Below, piece after piece: positions 45,533 through 45,744 of a stretch of 45,744 nucleotides of DNA; the stretch's first letter is position 1; every line of letters begins with the position of its first letter. A program made the position numbers and the translations under genes. The DNA lies in contig NZ_CABKRX010000076.1 of the NCBI RefSeq assembly GCF_902374955.1, positions 1 to 45,744 of the forward strand, written 5' to 3'. The DNA comes from Bacillus massilioanorexius. GTDB taxonomy: Bacteria; Bacillota; Bacilli; Bacillales; DSM-1321. The notes below the pieces were generated by a model. That model ran no database searches and had not been told where the DNA came from. It saw only the letters and a list, made by a program, of their open reading frames with translations.

Positions 45533-45714
45533 TTCTTTCAACAAAGTTTTTGTTATTCCTTCTACGCTCAACAAAAATAGCTAAATTTCACAAATATGTC
45601 AAAAAAAGAAAAAATCATTTTAAATATCAATATATTAATTCCATATATCAACAATAGTAAAGTAAATACGAAAGTGAGAACACAGTTACACAAAAAAGCT
45701 CTAACATAAAATGT

Positions 45715-45744
45715 AGGGGCCTCTGAAAAGTGATAAAAAATCAC
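45715..45744. terminator. Truncated terminator hairpin at the window edge
   Basis: The last 30 bases, starting AGGGGCCTCTGAAAA, match 21901-21930 at 28 of 30 positions, the left arm and loop of the terminator there. The right arm lies beyond the window. Probably the comER terminator, shared with a convergent neighbour. Confidence 0.6.

Noticed and set aside
1..45744. CRISPR array, prophage, insertion sequence, toxin-antitoxin or defence island
   Set aside because: No regularly spaced repeats, transposase, integrase or defence genes are seen; gene order is the conserved Bacillus core.

Overview
The window is a stretch of core chromosome from an AT-rich, endospore-forming Bacillaceae (Bacillus sensu lato or a close genus). 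Gene content and order follow the Bacillus subtilis yqfL-to-comER neighbourhood almost gene for gene. Spore-former markers are spoIIP, gpr, yqfC, yqfD and yqxA. A glyQS T-box, a CIRCE operator in front of hrcA, and AAGGAGG-type ribosome binding sites fit the same lineage. The species cannot be fixed from the sequence alone.

Layout (most genes are on the minus strand, so operons read from high to low coordinates). 1-1.6 kb: ccpN and its partner ppsR/yqfL (carbon control). 2.1-5.5 kb: glyQ-glyS under a glycine T-box. 5.5-13.5 kb: yqfD, phoH, pgpH, ybeY, dgkA, cdd, era, yqzL, recO (c-di-AMP turnover, ribosome maturation, lipid recycling, DNA repair). 13.8-18.4 kb: rpsU, yqeY, nfeD-like yqeZ, floA, an unnamed membrane protein and yqfC. 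18.6-21.8 kb, plus strand: the Na/Pi transporter relative yqeW and an M6 (immune inhibitor A-like) metalloprotease gene broken by one stop and one frameshift. 22-27.4 kb: dnaJ, prmA, rsmE, mtaB, deoC. 27.8-31.4 kb: hrcA-grpE-dnaK, which with dnaJ forms the class I heat-shock cluster. 31.5-38.5 kb: gpr, spoIIP, yqxA, lepA, hemW. 38.7-45.5 kb: rpsT (+), holA, yqzM (+), comEA-comEB-comEC, comER (+).

I see no phage, plasmid, insertion sequence, CRISPR array, defence locus, rRNA or tRNA. What the genes do not explain is a set of dispersed intergenic elements. Four full copies of a roughly 203-bp element (R1: 1587-1790, 14664-14866, 32660-32861, 35180-35384) lie in the same orientation, opposite to the flanking genes. 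They share a three-stem hairpin whose pairs change together between copies, and the G-T wobbles I checked all sit on the plus strand. A related family (R2: about 1857-1958, 35024-35142, 35385-35500, about 27574-27660) ends in the same CTAGACA motif and is interleaved with R1. These elements are the best candidates here for something under-described. R2 resembles interspersed repeats I recall from other Bacillaceae; I do not know R1 as a described family.

Other points of interest are two 13-bp direct repeats exactly 20 bp apart over the putative ccpN promoter, a 13-bp hairpin just before a comEC start that lacks a clear ribosome binding site, and a terminator that appears to separate yqfC from yqfD.
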